A stretch of DNA of 42,631 nt, from contig JAMCWL010000102.1 of assembly GCA_023481285.1 (NCBI GenBank), positions 756-43,386 on the forward strand. The letters run 5' to 3'. The notes under the pieces were generated by a model that was not told the origin of the DNA, ran no database searches, and was given only the letters and a program-made list of their open reading frames with translations. This DNA is from Actinomycetota bacterium (GTDB lineage: Bacteria; Actinomycetota; Aquicultoria; Aquicultorales; JAMCWL01). Numbering within the stretch: the first letter of the stretch is position 1; each line of letters starts with the position of its first letter. The translations under genes were made by a program, and so were the position numbers. Shown here piece after piece: positions 29,042 to 40,176 of this stretch.

Positions 29042-29302
29042 GATATGACCAAGATTAATATCACGCTTCCCAAGGAGTTTCTCGAGGAAGTCGATAAGTC
29101 AGCCGAGAAAGAACGGGTGACTCGCAGCGAATTCTTCCGGCGAGCGGTCCAGACTTACTGGAAGGTCCAACGGCAGCAGGCTGCTGAGAGGAAGCGGGCT
29201 AAGCAAATTGAAGAAGCGATGGAAATCATAGAGATGGTCCGTGAGGAAGCCGGCGATTGGGACGGGGTCGCCGAGATAAGAAAATGGCGGGAAGCAAGGT
29301 AG
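29042..29302 (+). CDS. Ribbon-helix-helix antitoxin
   Basis: MTKINITLPKEFLEEVDKSAEKERVTRSEFFRRAVQTYW. Confidence 0.88.
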   Translation, partial: DMTKINITLPKEFLEEVDKSAEKERVTRSEFFRRAVQTYWKVQRQQAAERKRAKQIEEAMEIIEMVREEAGDWDGVAEIRKWREAR

Positions 29303-29393
29303 CTGCCTTCTTTTCATAGCATCCCGTCTCCTTCACCTCAAGAAACAGCTGACAGGCGGATGTTAAGCATCTCCGTTAGGGTATTGTTGAAAG

Positions 29394-29840
29394 GTGACCG
29401 CCGTGCCAAAGGTCGAATATGTGATAGATGCTTCGGTCGCTGTCAAGTGGTTTACTCAGAAAGACGAAACAAATCTCGAAAAAGCTATCGAACTGCTGAG
29501 ATTACACCAGGCCCGCAAGTGCTCTTTAGTCGCACCGAATCTTATTATTTATGAAGTGGCTAACGCCTTAAGATATAACCGGAATCTAAAAACGGAGAGA
29601 GTAAGGCTCGCGGTTGTCGGTCTTATAAAGCTACAAATGGAGCTGGTCGGGTGCGATGAGGAAGGCTTTCTCCCGAGGGCTGTCGATCTTGCCCGTGAGA
29701 ACGATATAACGCTTTATGACGCCATATATCTGGCGCTAGCTAAGGTGCGAAGGTCCGTCTTGATCAGCGTCGACACCAAGATGTTGGACAAGCTTGGCGC
29801 TACCGCGTATGCCGTGCATCTGAAAGACTTGGAGCTGTAA
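29394..29840 (+). CDS. PIN-domain toxin (VapC-like)
   Basis: YVIDASVAVKWFTQ, LIIYEVANALRYNRN, ITLYDAIYLALAKVRRSVLISVDTKML. Confidence 0.92.
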   Translation: MTAVPKVEYVIDASVAVKWFTQKDETNLEKAIELLRLHQARKCSLVAPNLIIYEVANALRYNRNLKTERVRLAVVGLIKLQMELVGCDEEGFLPRAVDLARENDITLYDAIYLALAKVRRSVLISVDTKMLDKLGATAYAVHLKDLEL

Positions 29841-29878
29841 TGGTCGGCTCCGGTGCTCCGTACCTCCAACGGATTAGA

Positions 29879-29898
29879 TTGCGGCCTAAAGGCCGCAA
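29879..29898. terminator. Hairpin downstream of the PIN gene
   Basis: TTGCGGCC-TAAA-GGCCGCAA. Confidence 0.5.
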
Positions 29899-29994
29899 GG
29901 ATATAAGACTCCGCTGATAGGAGACTGAAAGTCGGATAGGCATTGATACATTCGCCGTTTTTCTATTGAAGTCAAATGCTATAATAATTAAGAC

Positions 29995-30369
29995 TTGGAC
30001 TATAATAGGTTATTGTTGGTTTTCAACATGGCGGCAGGCATGCATAGCGATAGACAATTAAGCGAAGAAGTCCTTCGCAAGATAATTCGGCGGGTGGTCG
30101 AGATCGCGCGTCCCGAGAAGATAATCCTCTTCGGTTCGGCCGCTAGGGGGAAGATGGGTCCCAATTCCGACGTCGACCTGCTTGTGGTTGTGAAGGCTGG
30201 GGCGCACCGCCGGAAGCTCGCCGGTGAGATATACAAGAACTTGATCGGGGTCGGCCAGGCGGTTGACGTCGTCGTCATCACGGAGGAGGACGTCGAACGC
30301 TATGCGAATTCCCTCGGGCTGATCGTCGAGCCCGCTCTGAGGGAAGGCAAGGTTGTCTATGCCGCATGA
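29995..30369 (+). CDS. MNT-type nucleotidyltransferase
   Basis: IILFGSAARGKMGPNSDVDLLVVV. Confidence 0.92.
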   Translation: MDYNRLLLVFNMAAGMHSDRQLSEEVLRKIIRRVVEIARPEKIILFGSAARGKMGPNSDVDLLVVVKAGAHRRKLAGEIYKNLIGVGQAVDVVVITEEDVERYANSLGLIVEPALREGKVVYAA

Positions 30370-30763
30370 TCGCTTCCCGCCGGACACGCCCGGTGAGTGG
30401 ATGAACCGCGCAAAGAGCAACCTTATACAAGCGAAGAGCGCTCAGCCGGGAGTTTATTTGGAGGATCTCTGCTTCAACGCCCAACAAGCGGTGGAAAAAT
30501 CACTGAAAGCTCTCCTGATCCATCGTCGCGTCCGCTTTCCATACGTCCACGACCTGGCGGAACTCGTCCATCTCCTCGAAGAAAGTGGCGAAAAAGTACC
30601 GGCCGAGATCATCGAGGCCGTGAAGCTTACGGATTACGCGGTGGAGGCTCGCTATCCCGGCGTAACCGAACCCGTTACTTCTGTGGAGTACGAGGAGGCC
30701 CTCGCCCTTGCCGGTGAAGTTTATCTCTGGGTGGAACGCCTGCTAAAAACAGAAGAACTCTAA
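30359..30763 (+). CDS. HEPN-domain protein
   Basis: PGEWMNRAKSNLIQAKSAQPGVYLEDLCFNAQQAVEKSLKALLIHRRVRFPYVHDLAELV. Confidence 0.92.
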   Translation: MPHDRFPPDTPGEWMNRAKSNLIQAKSAQPGVYLEDLCFNAQQAVEKSLKALLIHRRVRFPYVHDLAELVHLLEESGEKVPAEIIEAVKLTDYAVEARYPGVTEPVTSVEYEEALALAGEVYLWVERLLKTEEL

Positions 30764-30884
30764 CTTGCTGATGGTGCAGGCTGACCGAGGTCGTTCGGGT
30801 GCGCTAAATCCGCTTTTCAGCGTTCGCGTTTATCGGATGGCGCGTTGAATCTTCCCCGTTAGGAATAATAAAGGAGGGGTTCGA

Positions 30885-31307
30885 ATGCGCTTCGAAAAGT
30901 TTTTACCAAAAAGCATTAAAAAGGCGTTGAGGACCAGACTCCGTGCGAAGGAGAGAATCGTCGTTGCGATGCCGGGGTTTGGCATTTTTCGCTCGCGCGG
31001 GCGGTGGATATGGCCGGTCTACTTCGGGATATTCAGGCCGCCGCTTCTTATGGCTACAAATAAGCGTCTGATAATTATGGCAAGAGGCTGGTTCAGAATG
31101 GTCTTTTACGGTTGGGACCTTCACCGAATTACCTGGGCGAATCTCAAGCCGGGATGGCTGGTAGACCGCGTAACGATAACGGTGGCCGGCGTCAACACGC
31201 ATATTCTCTTGCCGAAGAAGATCAGAAGAGCTAGCAAGCACTTGGTTAATCAAATCCAACAGGCGGTCACGGTAGGGAAGCTGCGTAAAAAACGAAGAAT
31301 AGCATAA
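30885..31307 (+). CDS. Hypothetical protein, possibly bacterial PH-like domain
   Basis: LLMATNKRLIIMARGWFRMVFYGWDLHRITWANLKPG. Confidence 0.55.
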   Translation: MRFEKFLPKSIKKALRTRLRAKERIVVAMPGFGIFRSRGRWIWPVYFGIFRPPLLMATNKRLIIMARGWFRMVFYGWDLHRITWANLKPGWLVDRVTITVAGVNTHILLPKKIRRASKHLVNQIQQAVTVGKLRKKRRIA

Positions 31308-31424
31308 GACGTTATGCCGCAATGCGGCGTCAAAGAGGATGAAAATAGTGTCATCGAAACAAAAGTCCATGGTGGCGGTCGGCTGGTCGTATTTTCAGGG
31401 TCGATTGGCTTTAGCGGGATCGGT

Positions 31425-31889
31425 CTATGCGAAAGGGTTCTTTATCTCGACGCCGTCGATTGTTTGATTATCGGATAAATCTTCGGATAACAAGAGTAAG
31501 GCGCCACCGGTTTGGGCAGCCTGGATAATCATGGAGTCCCAGAAGGAGTAGCGATATCTAAGTTGAATATCTATCGCACCCAATATGGCTTTGCCGTCGT
31601 TGACGACGACATCCCATTTCAATAAATCGTCCACGATCTCTTTTGCGATTTTAATGTCGAGCGGCCGCTTTATCTTTTTGGTTACGCTGACAAAGAATTC
31701 TTGCAGCACTTGAGTGCTTAGAAGCCCCTGGTCGGAATTCCATAGGTCGACCAAGATATCTTTGGCTGTCTCGTGTTTCTCGCCCGCTGAGCTGTCGTAG
31801 GCATAGATGATGATATTAGTGTCCAGAAATGTTTTAGCCTCTCGCATGGAACTCTTCTCTCGAAATTGAAATATGACCTTGAGTTCCAA
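31425..31889 (-). CDS. PIN-domain toxin (VapC-like)
   Basis: TFLDTNIIIYAYDSSAGEKHETAKDIL, STQVLQEFFVSVTKK, YSFWDSMIIQAAQTGGALLLLSEDL; likely start Met at 31847. Confidence 0.92.
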   Translation of the reverse strand: MELKVIFQFREKSSMREAKTFLDTNIIIYAYDSSAGEKHETAKDILVDLWNSDQGLLSTQVLQEFFVSVTKKIKRPLDIKIAKEIVDDLLKWDVVVNDGKAILGAIDIQLRYRYSFWDSMIIQAAQTGGALLLLSEDLSDNQTIDGVEIKNPFA

Positions 31890-32094
31890 GGTCCAACCCC
31901 ATATTGAGGAGCTTCAACTGTCTTGCTTTTGCTTTTTTAAAGCCGGTATCTTCAGTGACCTTTTCCTCAAGGGCTTCCCTCAAGAGTTCGCTTAGAGATT
32001 TTTCTTTGCGGGCGGCGACTACCTTAGCTTTTTTCAGTAAGGCTTTTGATAGCGATAACGTTACATTCTGCTTGTTCACGATGATCCACCTCAC
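31834..32094 (-). CDS. VapB-type antitoxin
   Basis: NKQNVTLSLSKALLKKAKVVAARKEKSLSELLREALEEKV; overlaps the PIN start. Confidence 0.8.
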   Translation of the reverse strand: MRWIIVNKQNVTLSLSKALLKKAKVVAARKEKSLSELLREALEEKVTEDTGFKKAKARQLKLLNMGLDLGTQGHISISREEFHARG

Positions 32095-32316
32095 GCGTTT
32101 ACGTGTATCACATTTTTACGTATTTACTCTCGTCTGTCAAGGCTTTAGCTATCACAGCTTCACTGTCGCGTCTCAGCCGTCACGAAAAGTCTCGGAACCG
32201 ATCTTCTCGGGCGCCGGTGCTCGCACTGCTCATCGGAACGGGCGATTAAGCTGTTCGTTACCAAAGCAGGCACCCGATAATGGTCGGGAAGCCGCGTCAA
32301 AGAGGAGAAAGGTTGC

Positions 32317-33456
32317 CTAATTCGCTTCGGTTTTTGTCGTCTCGTCGACGTAGAGGGCGTAGGAGATGTTCTCGACCTCTCTTGCCGTCTCGACGAGGGA
32401 TTTTAATTCATTGGAGATCTCCGGAGAGGCGAGAAGTTGGTTGAGAGCTTTTGGGTCTACTTTCAGCACCTGTTCCCAGAGCCCGACCGGGTCAAGCAGC
32501 TCTTTCAGGTGCTTGATGTCGTAGGCATAGCGCTTCTGCTCCCGGCGAGTGACGTAGCCGCCGGCGCCGAAGACCCGCGACAGGTTGTGGCTCTCGCAGT
32601 AGATATGGATTTCTCCCTTGAGCTTCTCAAGCCGGGCCGTCTCCTCCTTGATCCGGCGATTGATTTCGATGTACTCGTCGACGAGCGCCCGGATGTCGAT
32701 CTCCCCGGCGACCGTCCCGGTCTCGTCGGCCGGGGGGAGCTGGTGACGGAAGTACGGGCAGTGGGGCTTGAAGTCGCACCAGGGACAGAGGGGATTCTCC
32801 ACGGCGGGAAATTTCTCGACGGTGATGCCCTCGGCGACACTGAATATCGCGTCCTTTGTTTTTCCGAGCTCCTCTGGCGATCGGCTTGAGCTCATCTTTT
32901 GATTGGGGAGCAGGAAGTAGAGCGAGAGCTTTTCCGGCGAGATGCCCCAGATCCTCTCAACCGCCAAGTGGTAAATGGAGAGTTGCAGGTCCTTCTCCAC
33001 GTGTGATATTGCTGGCAAGCGCCTATTTGTCTTGTAATCGATAATCTCATAGCCGCCGGAAGGTAGCTTATCTATCCGGTCGATGACGCCGACAAGGGTC
33101 ACGCCATCCACATCGATGAAGAACTTGTGCTCCAGTACGACCGGCAAGGAAAAGCTGCCGACGTTTGTCAGATAAAACTGCTCGACGACTCGGCGAGCGT
33201 GCTCCAGGTGGTTGCGCTCTTCTATTTCATCCGCATATCCGTCGCTCTCCCATTTTTCGACGAGCGCATTTAGAACCGCTTCCAAAGTTGGAGGGTCGGG
33301 CGTCGGGACGTTGTACATGAAATGAAGCGCCTGGTGAATGCTGCCGCCAAAGCTCAAGGCAGGCGTTTTTTTAGTAGGTAATTTATCAACGTATTGAAAC
33401 TTATAAGAGAGAGGACATTTCTGATATGCTGATATTGAGGAGTAGCTGAGCTTCAT
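32317..33456 (-). CDS. PD-(D/E)XK nuclease (RecB/Cas4-like) with Fe-S-type cysteines
   Basis: LSYSSISAYQKCPLSYKFQYVDKLP, GVIDRIDKLPSGGYEIIDYKTNRR, NPLCPWCDFKPHCPYF. Confidence 0.9.
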   Translation of the reverse strand: MKLSYSSISAYQKCPLSYKFQYVDKLPTKKTPALSFGGSIHQALHFMYNVPTPDPPTLEAVLNALVEKWESDGYADEIEERNHLEHARRVVEQFYLTNVGSFSLPVVLEHKFFIDVDGVTLVGVIDRIDKLPSGGYEIIDYKTNRRLPAISHVEKDLQLSIYHLAVERIWGISPEKLSLYFLLPNQKMSSSRSPEELGKTKDAIFSVAEGITVEKFPAVENPLCPWCDFKPHCPYFRHQLPPADETGTVAGEIDIRALVDEYIEINRRIKEETARLEKLKGEIHIYCESHNLSRVFGAGGYVTRREQKRYAYDIKHLKELLDPVGLWEQVLKVDPKALNQLLASPEISNELKSLVETAREVENISYALYVDETTKTEAN

Positions 33457-33658
33457 ATCCCTTCCTTACGTAGGCTGAAAGATGCGGATGATTGCAGTAT
33501 GAGTGTACAGGGGTACAATATCTCGGTCAAGGAGCTGGCGTTGCCGAGCTGGCGTTGCCTTAGAATTGCAAGGCTTTTGTCGCTTTCCCACTCTTACCCA
33601 TGGTGGTCCATCGTTTTATTGCTCATCGCTCCAGAAAACTCGGTGAAGCCGTGATGCA

Positions 33659-34603
33659 TTGAGTTTTTCTGGGTATACGCCTTATATGAGCGATCCATAT
33701 GCCTGGTCGATTGGCGAAGCCGCCAATCGACCAGAAACTCCCGATAAGAACGCGAGCACCGGTCAATTGCATGCCTTGCGATCGAAGGCCTTGCGCCTCG
33801 TGGGGGCGCGTTCCGGTGAAGCGAGCTCGCGCGTAATCGATCTCACCAGGACGATGGAGCACGTTCGATATCTGTCGGAGGAGCTAGGACCGCGTTTCGC
33901 CGGAACCGACGCCGAGAGGCGGGCGGCGGATTATGTCGCTCGCCAACTGGTCGTAACAAGTCGACCGGTCGAGTTTCAATTCTTCACCTTGCCCAACGGC
34001 GAGAAGTCCCGCAATGTATCCATATTCTTGCCGGGCGATTCCCGGGCGGAATTCGTTATCGGGGCGCACATCGATTCGGCCCAGGGCTCGCCGGGGGCCA
34101 ACGACAATGCATCCGGCGTTGCCGTTCTGCTTGAGCTTGCCCGGGTTTTCGGCGAACAAGGTTCCCCGGCCGATCTGCGTCTTGTCTTCTTTGGCGGCGA
34201 GGAGTTGATCGAGAAAGGCCAGATACACCACCATTACGGCTCTCGTAACTTCGTTCACTCCCTTACCGGCGAAGAGATCAAGAACATCACGGGCATGATC
34301 TCGCTTGACATGGCGGGCTTCGGCGAGCATTTGAAGGTCCACTCGTCAGGCATCCAACCTTCACTTATCCGGGACGGTTTGCTCACGGCGGGGAGTGGAT
34401 TAGGCATTAAAATGTCGCTTCTATCCAGTCAGGCGGCGAGCGATCACGAGTCGTTCGAGCAGGCGGGGGTGGCGGCTTCATGGATAGGCTACCACCGCGA
34501 TTCAGAAAATCACACTCCAAGGGATACAATAGATCGCATAAACTCGGACAACCTCGCGCGAGTCGCAGACGTGGTCCACTCGTTCGTAATGGGCTGCAAA
34601 TGA
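33659..34603 (+). CDS. M28-family metallopeptidase
   Basis: VIGAHIDSAQGSPGANDNASGVAVLLELARVF, LVFFGGEELIEKGQIHHHYGSRNFV; exact start uncertain. Confidence 0.88.
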   Translation: MSFSGYTPYMSDPYAWSIGEAANRPETPDKNASTGQLHALRSKALRLVGARSGEASSRVIDLTRTMEHVRYLSEELGPRFAGTDAERRAADYVARQLVVTSRPVEFQFFTLPNGEKSRNVSIFLPGDSRAEFVIGAHIDSAQGSPGANDNASGVAVLLELARVFGEQGSPADLRLVFFGGEELIEKGQIHHHYGSRNFVHSLTGEEIKNITGMISLDMAGFGEHLKVHSSGIQPSLIRDGLLTAGSGLGIKMSLLSSQAASDHESFEQAGVAASWIGYHRDSENHTPRDTIDRINSDNLARVADVVHSFVMGCK

Positions 34604-34662
34604 TTGATTGGTGATCTGTGCCTCACCGCCATACAACCTGCTTGGTCAACACAGGTGCTTCC

Positions 34663-34683
34663 AGCTTTGAGCTCTGAGCTCAC
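34663..34683. repeat. Heptanucleotide repeat AGCTNNN x3
   Basis: agctttg agctctg agctcac. Confidence 0.6.
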
Positions 34684-34752
34684 CTGGCGGTTATCGAATA
34701 TTCTTGCTTCGTCGCTTACGCTCCTTAACACAGACGAGGCTCGTATACCGTG

Positions 34753-34780
34753 GTAGGGGCGAGCCGGTGGCTCGCCCGTG
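34753..34780. repeat. Hairpin repeat GTAGGGGCGAGCC-GGT-GGCTCGCCC
   Basis: GGGCGAGCC/GGCTCGCCC perfect stem. Confidence 0.7.
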
Positions 34781-34895
34781 AACCCGGCAACGCCATCCAT
34801 CGCGAACAGCGCCTCGATAAGTGTATAAAGACTCCAAGAAACCAAGAAACCAAGAAACTAGGAGGCTAAGAAACAGAAGTCGGCGGTCGTTTGTC

Positions 34896-34932
34896 CAGTA
34901 TCCAGTATCCAGTATCCAGTATCCAGTATCCG
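34896..34932. repeat. Heptanucleotide tandem repeat CCAGTAT x5
   Basis: Five exact copies plus CC. Confidence 0.95.
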
Positions 34933-35010
34933 CTTTTCGGCCTCTTCTCAATTGCTTCGCAATTGCTTCCTTGCACCGTCTCTTACGATCTGATAAGATC
35001 GTCTAAACCT

Positions 35011-35665
<655 letters not shown>

Positions 35666-35682
35666 AGCACGCCTTCGGCGAG

Positions 35683-35706
35683 CGACCGCCGACCGCCGAC
35701 CGCCGG
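35683..35706. repeat. Heptanucleotide tandem repeat GACCGCC x3
   Basis: cgaccgccgaccgccgaccgccgg. Confidence 0.85.
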
Positions 35707-35778
35707 TGCTTGGTGGGTGGTCCGTGGTCGGGAAGCGGACATGAGCCGTAATAAATAGGCAGGGAAGAGCAGATAGAT

Positions 35779-36711
35779 ATGGCCCAACTGCAAAGTAAAG
35801 ATTTACTGGGTATAACGGACCTGACCAGAGAAGAAATCGAGTTGATTCTCGATACGGCCGACTCTTTCAAAGAAATCTCGGAACGACCCATAAAGAAGGT
35901 CCCCACGCTGAGGGGACGCACGATCGTCAATCTCTTTTGCGAACCGAGCACCAGAACTCGTACCTCCTTTGAAATAGCCGCCAAGCGGTTAAGTGCCGAT
36001 GCGGTCAATATCTCGGTCACGGCGAGCGCCATCGCCAAGGGAGAGAGCCTGCGGGACACCGCGAAGACCCTGCAGGCCATGGCCACCGACCTGGTGGTCA
36101 TCAGGCATTCCGTCTCCGGCGCCGCCAAGCTGCTGGCGGATGTCATGGATTGCCCGGTGGTCAATGCGGGCGATGGGGCACACGAGCATCCAACTCAAGC
36201 TTTACTTGACCTTTACACAATGCGGGAACGCTTCGATTCGCTCGATGGGTTGAAGGTTGCCATCGTCGGCGACATCGCGCACAGCCGGGTTGCCCGGTCG
36301 AACATACTCGCCCTGGGCAAGATGGGAGCCGAAGTCACGCTCGTAGGGCCGCCTACCCTCATGCCGGCCGAGATTGAAAAACTCGGTGCGCAGGTCTGCC
36401 ACCGGCTCGATGACGTGCTCTCCGAAGCTGACGTCGTCTATGTCCTGCGAATCCAGCTCGAGCGGCAAAAAGAGAGCCTCTATCCGTCTATCAGGGAATA
36501 CGCAACGCTCTACGGCCTCAACACCCGGAGAAGGCAGGCGATGAAGAAGGGATCGATAATCCTACACCCTGGACCGATGAACCGCGGAGTAGAAATCTCT
36601 TCGGACGTCGCCGACGCTCCGGACTCCCTCATCACCGATCAGGTAACAAGCGGTGTGGCCGTGCGAATGGCCGTTCTTTACTTGCTTATAGGGGGTGGCT
36701 CTGATGGGTAG
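35779..36711 (+). CDS. pyrB: Aspartate carbamoyltransferase catalytic subunit
   Basis: [48 protein letters not shown]. Confidence 0.97.
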   Translation: MAQLQSKDLLGITDLTREEIELILDTADSFKEISERPIKKVPTLRGRTIVNLFCEPSTRTRTSFEIAAKRLSADAVNISVTASAIAKGESLRDTAKTLQAMATDLVVIRHSVSGAAKLLADVMDCPVVNAGDGAHEHPTQALLDLYTMRERFDSLDGLKVAIVGDIAHSRVARSNILALGKMGAEVTLVGPPTLMPAEIEKLGAQVCHRLDDVLSEADVVYVLRIQLERQKESLYPSIREYATLYGLNTRRRQAMKKGSIILHPGPMNRGVEISSDVADAPDSLITDQVTSGVAVRMAVLYLLIGGGSDG

Positions 36712-38020
36712 TAAGCTCCTGGTCAAGGGAGGCAGGCTCATCGACCCCAAGAACGGCCGGGATGGCCGCTTCGACCTCTTGATCGACGGAAACAGGGTGG
36801 CGGCCGTTGATACCGCAATTGAAGCGGAAGCGGAAGTTTTTGATGCGGCGGGCATGCTGGTCGTCCCGGGTTTGATAGATATGCACGTCCATTTGAGGGA
36901 GCCCGGGCGAGAAGATGAAGAGACGATAGAAAGCGGGTGCCGGGCGGCGGTCAAGGGTGGATTCACGTCGATTGCCTGCATGCCCAACACCAGCCCGGTC
37001 AACGACGATGCTTCGGTGACCCAGTACATCATCGAAGAGGCCGGACGGGTCGGTCTCGCGAACGTCTTTCCCATCGCCGCGATCACCAAAGGCCTTGCGG
37101 GCGAAGAGCTCTCCGAGATGGGCGCCCTCGTCTCGGCCGGCGCCGTTGCCTTCTCCGACGACGGCAGATGTGTCGACAGAGCGAGCCTTATGAGACGGGC
37201 GCTTGAGTACTCAAAGATCTGGAACTCCGTGGTCGTCTCCCACGCTGAAGAAGGTTCGCTGGCGGCTGGAGGCCAGATGAACGAGGGGTTCTTCTCAACC
37301 TCCATCGGTCTCAAGGGGATACCGGCGGCGGCCGAGGAGATCATCGTGGCGAGAGACTGCCTGCTTGCTGAGCTTACGGGCGCGCGCCTTCATGTGGCCC
37401 ATGTCTCCACCCCCGGCAGCCTGGCGATCATCAAGGCGGCCAAGGAGAGGGGAGCGAGGGTCACCTGTGAGGTGACGCCGCATCATTTAACCTTGAGCGA
37501 CGATATGCTTGCCGGTTACGATACGAACTTCAAGGTCAATCCGCCTCTACGCTCATCTGAAGAGGTGAGCGCTCTTCGTGAGTTGGTAAGCGACGCGTCG
37601 ATCGTTGATTGCCTAGCCAGCGATCATGCGCCACATGCCGCTCATGAAAAAGAGATGGAGTTTGCGTACGCCCCGTGCGGGATGATCGGTCTTGAAACAA
37701 CTCTGGGCGTTGTCAATACCGACCTGGTCGGAAAAGGAGTTTTGGATTTAAATCGAGCAATCGAGCTGCTGGCAGTCGGCCCGGCTCGCGTACTTGGGCT
37801 GGACCGGGGAAGCCTTGGTAGAGGTGATATCGCGGACGTGGTGATCATAGACGCTGAATCTGAAGTAGAAGTCGATCCATTTAGCTCCGAATCGAAAAGC
37901 CGGAATACGCCATACGGTGGACGCCGGCTGAAAGGACGTGTCCACGCGGTCTTGATTAATGGTAATCTTGTCGTTGACGACGGCGCATTTATCAGAGAAG
38001 AAGCCGAGGTGAGTCGCTGA
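36704..38020 (+). CDS. pyrC: Dihydroorotase
   Basis: [53 protein letters not shown]. Confidence 0.97.
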   Translation: MGSKLLVKGGRLIDPKNGRDGRFDLLIDGNRVAAVDTAIEAEAEVFDAAGMLVVPGLIDMHVHLREPGREDEETIESGCRAAVKGGFTSIACMPNTSPVNDDASVTQYIIEEAGRVGLANVFPIAAITKGLAGEELSEMGALVSAGAVAFSDDGRCVDRASLMRRALEYSKIWNSVVVSHAEEGSLAAGGQMNEGFFSTSIGLKGIPAAAEEIIVARDCLLAELTGARLHVAHVSTPGSLAIIKAAKERGARVTCEVTPHHLTLSDDMLAGYDTNFKVNPPLRSSEEVSALRELVSDASIVDCLASDHAPHAAHEKEMEFAYAPCGMIGLETTLGVVNTDLVGKGVLDLNRAIELLAVGPARVLGLDRGSLGRGDIADVVIIDAESEVEVDPFSSESKSRNTPYGGRRLKGRVHAVLINGNLVVDDGAFIREEAEVSR

Positions 38021-38021
38021 T

Positions 38022-39181
38022 ATGCGGAAAGATAAGGCGATCTTAGCGCTGGAAGACGGGACGGTTTTTTGGGGGTCCAGGTTCGGGGCGGCCGGCGAGG
38101 CCCAGGGAGAGGTGTCTTCAACACGGGGATGACCGGTTACCAGGAAATACTGACTGATCCCTCGTATGCCGGTCAGATCGTGACGATGACCTACCCGCAT
38201 ATCGGCAATTACGGGATCAATCACAGGGATTTCGAGTCGAGGGGGCCTTTTGTAGAAGGCTTTATAGTCCGGGAGAATTCGGCGCTTTACAACAACTGGC
38301 GAGCGGAAGGATCGCTGAGCGACCTTCTTGAGAGTTTCGGCATTGTCGGCATCGAAGGGGTCGATACTAGGGCGCTGACCAGGCACATCAGGACCGCCGG
38401 GGCCATGCGGGGCGTTATTTCGAGTGAGGACCTTGACGAGCGAGATGCTATAGAAAAAGCGCGAGCGGTCCCCTCGATCATCGGCCGTGATCTGGTCAAA
38501 GGGGTGTCCGCATACCATGCGTATGAGTGGTCGGCGCCGGCGGAGAAGCTCTACTCGATCGTCGCTTATGATTTCGGGATAAAGAGAAACATCCTACGCT
38601 GCCTGGAGGCGGTAGGGTGTCAGGTTACGGTCGTGCCGGCCACCACGCCGGCGCAAGAGGTGCTTGAACGAAACCCCCAAGGGATTTTCCTGTCGAACGG
38701 TCCAGGGGATCCGGAAGCGGTGGGCTACGCCATCGCAGCCATACGCTCGCTCCTAGGCAAAAAGACGATTTTCGGCATCTGCCTGGGGCACCAGTTGCTA
38801 AGTCTGGCTCTGGGCGCCAGGACATACAAGTTAAAGTTCGGCCATCGTGGCGTGAATCATCCGGTAAAGAATCTTTCTACGACCAAGGTTGAGATAACCT
38901 CGCAGAATCACGGCTTTGCGGTTGACGCCGCAAGCTTTGGCGTAAGGGATAGAGAGTGGCAGGTGGGCGGCGCGTTGCCGGCCGGAAACTGGCCTGGCAG
39001 AAGCGACTTCGGTCCGGTTGAGATAACCCACCTGAATTTGAACGACGGCACGGTCGAGGGTCTTAGCTGCCTCGAGGTTCCGGCCTTTTCGGTCCAGTAC
39101 CATCCGGAAGCCTCTCCGGGACCGCACGACTCAGCCTATCTCTTTAGGCAGTTCACCCTTCTGATGGAGAGCGCAAGGTGA
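38022..39181 (+). CDS. carA: Carbamoyl-phosphate synthase small subunit, apparent 1-nt frameshift near codon 30
   Basis: ATG 38022 gives [31 protein letters not shown] then [36 protein letters not shown] in another frame; [10 protein letters not shown] glutaminase motif. Confidence 0.95.
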
Positions 39182-39951
39182 CGGTAGATCACAAAGAACT
39201 CGTAAGAATGCAATTTGGAGCTCAGGCCGGCGAGTACGCCAAAGGATGCTTCATTGGGGACGAGACACTCGACTTAATCTTGAGGTTTATAGAACCTAGG
39301 CCTGACGACGAGGCGCTCGATGTTGCCACAGGGGCCGGATTCACGGCGGCGGCCCTGGCTCCCCATGTCAAAGAGGTAGTTGCCGTCGATATAACGGAAG
39401 AGATGCTTGAGCAGGCCGAGGCGCTCTTTAAAGAGCGGGAGTTAAGGAATGCGCTCATCGATGTAGCGGACGCCGAGGACTTGCCATACGCGGACGAAGT
39501 CTTCGACGTGGTCACCTGTCGGATTGCGGCGCACCACTTCCCAAGAGCCAGGCGGGCGCTCGAACAGATGGTGCGCGTCCTAAAGCCCGGGGGGCGACTG
39601 GTAGTCGCCGATTCGTCCGCGCCGGCGGATAGGCGGGTCGATGTCTTTTTGAATGAAATTGAAAAGATGAGAGATCAGGCCCACGTGAGAAACTACGGTG
39701 AGGCGGAGTGGCGGTCTCTTTTAACCGATTGCGGTACCGAAGTCGAGCAAGTCGCCGCCGGGACCTTCGAGATCGACTTCGACGAGTGGACGCACCGGGC
39801 GGCGGTTCCTGATAGGACCAAGAGGCAGATAAGGAAGATGTTGCTTGGAGCTCCGGCCGAAATTAAAGAAGCCGTTAAAGTTCGAGAGGAAGGCGGCAAG
39901 CTGTTTTTTACAAATTTCTGGCTTGTAATCGGCGCAAGGAAGCGTTGCTAA
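39178..39951 (+). CDS. Class I SAM-dependent methyltransferase
   Basis: [57 protein letters not shown]. Confidence 0.92.
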   Translation: MTVDHKELVRMQFGAQAGEYAKGCFIGDETLDLILRFIEPRPDDEALDVATGAGFTAAALAPHVKEVVAVDITEEMLEQAEALFKERELRNALIDVADAEDLPYADEVFDVVTCRIAAHHFPRARRALEQMVRVLKPGGRLVVADSSAPADRRVDVFLNEIEKMRDQAHVRNYGEAEWRSLLTDCGTEVEQVAAGTFEIDFDEWTHRAAVPDRTKRQIRKMLLGAPAEIKEAVKVREEGGKLFFTNFWLVIGARKRC

Positions 39952-39953
39952 TT

Positions 39954-39988
39954 AGCTATCAGCTATCAGCTATTAGCTATTAGCTTTT
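39954..39988. repeat. Heptanucleotide tandem repeat AGCTATC/AGCTATT x4-5
   Basis: agctatc agctatc agctatt agctatt agctttt. Confidence 0.92.
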
Positions 39989-39994
39989 TAAGGT

Positions 39995-40092
39995 GTCATT
40001 CTGAGGGCCTTTAGGCCCGAAGAATCTCGGTGCCATAACAAACCGCTCTTACGGGCTGAGATCCTTCGGTCACTTCGTTCCCTCAGGATGAC
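39995..40092. repeat. Inverted-repeat element GTCATTCTGAG...CTCAGGATGAC
   Basis: gtcattctgag ggcctttaggcccgaagaatctc ... gagatccttcggtcacttcgttccctcaggatgac; ends and inner GAATCTC/GAGATcc pair. Confidence 0.75.
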
Positions 40093-40101
40093 AAAGCCTT
40101 T

Positions 40102-40136
40102 AGCTGACAGATGAGAGCTGAAAGCTGAAAGCTTTT
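40102..40136. repeat. Heptanucleotide repeat AGCTGAC/AGATGAG/AGCTGAA
   Basis: agctgac agatgag agctgaa agctgaa agctttt. Confidence 0.85.
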
Positions 40137-40176
40137 AACGGCGGTCGGTTGTTAAAGCAGAGAGGGAGATTAATTA

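Noticed and set aside
36562-37344. 260-aa minus-strand ORF antisense to pyrB/pyrC
   Set aside because: Low-complexity shadow ORF over clear pyrimidine genes.
37748-38518. 256-aa minus-strand ORF over pyrC/carA
   Set aside because: Shadow ORF; no recognisable domain and strong genes on the plus strand.
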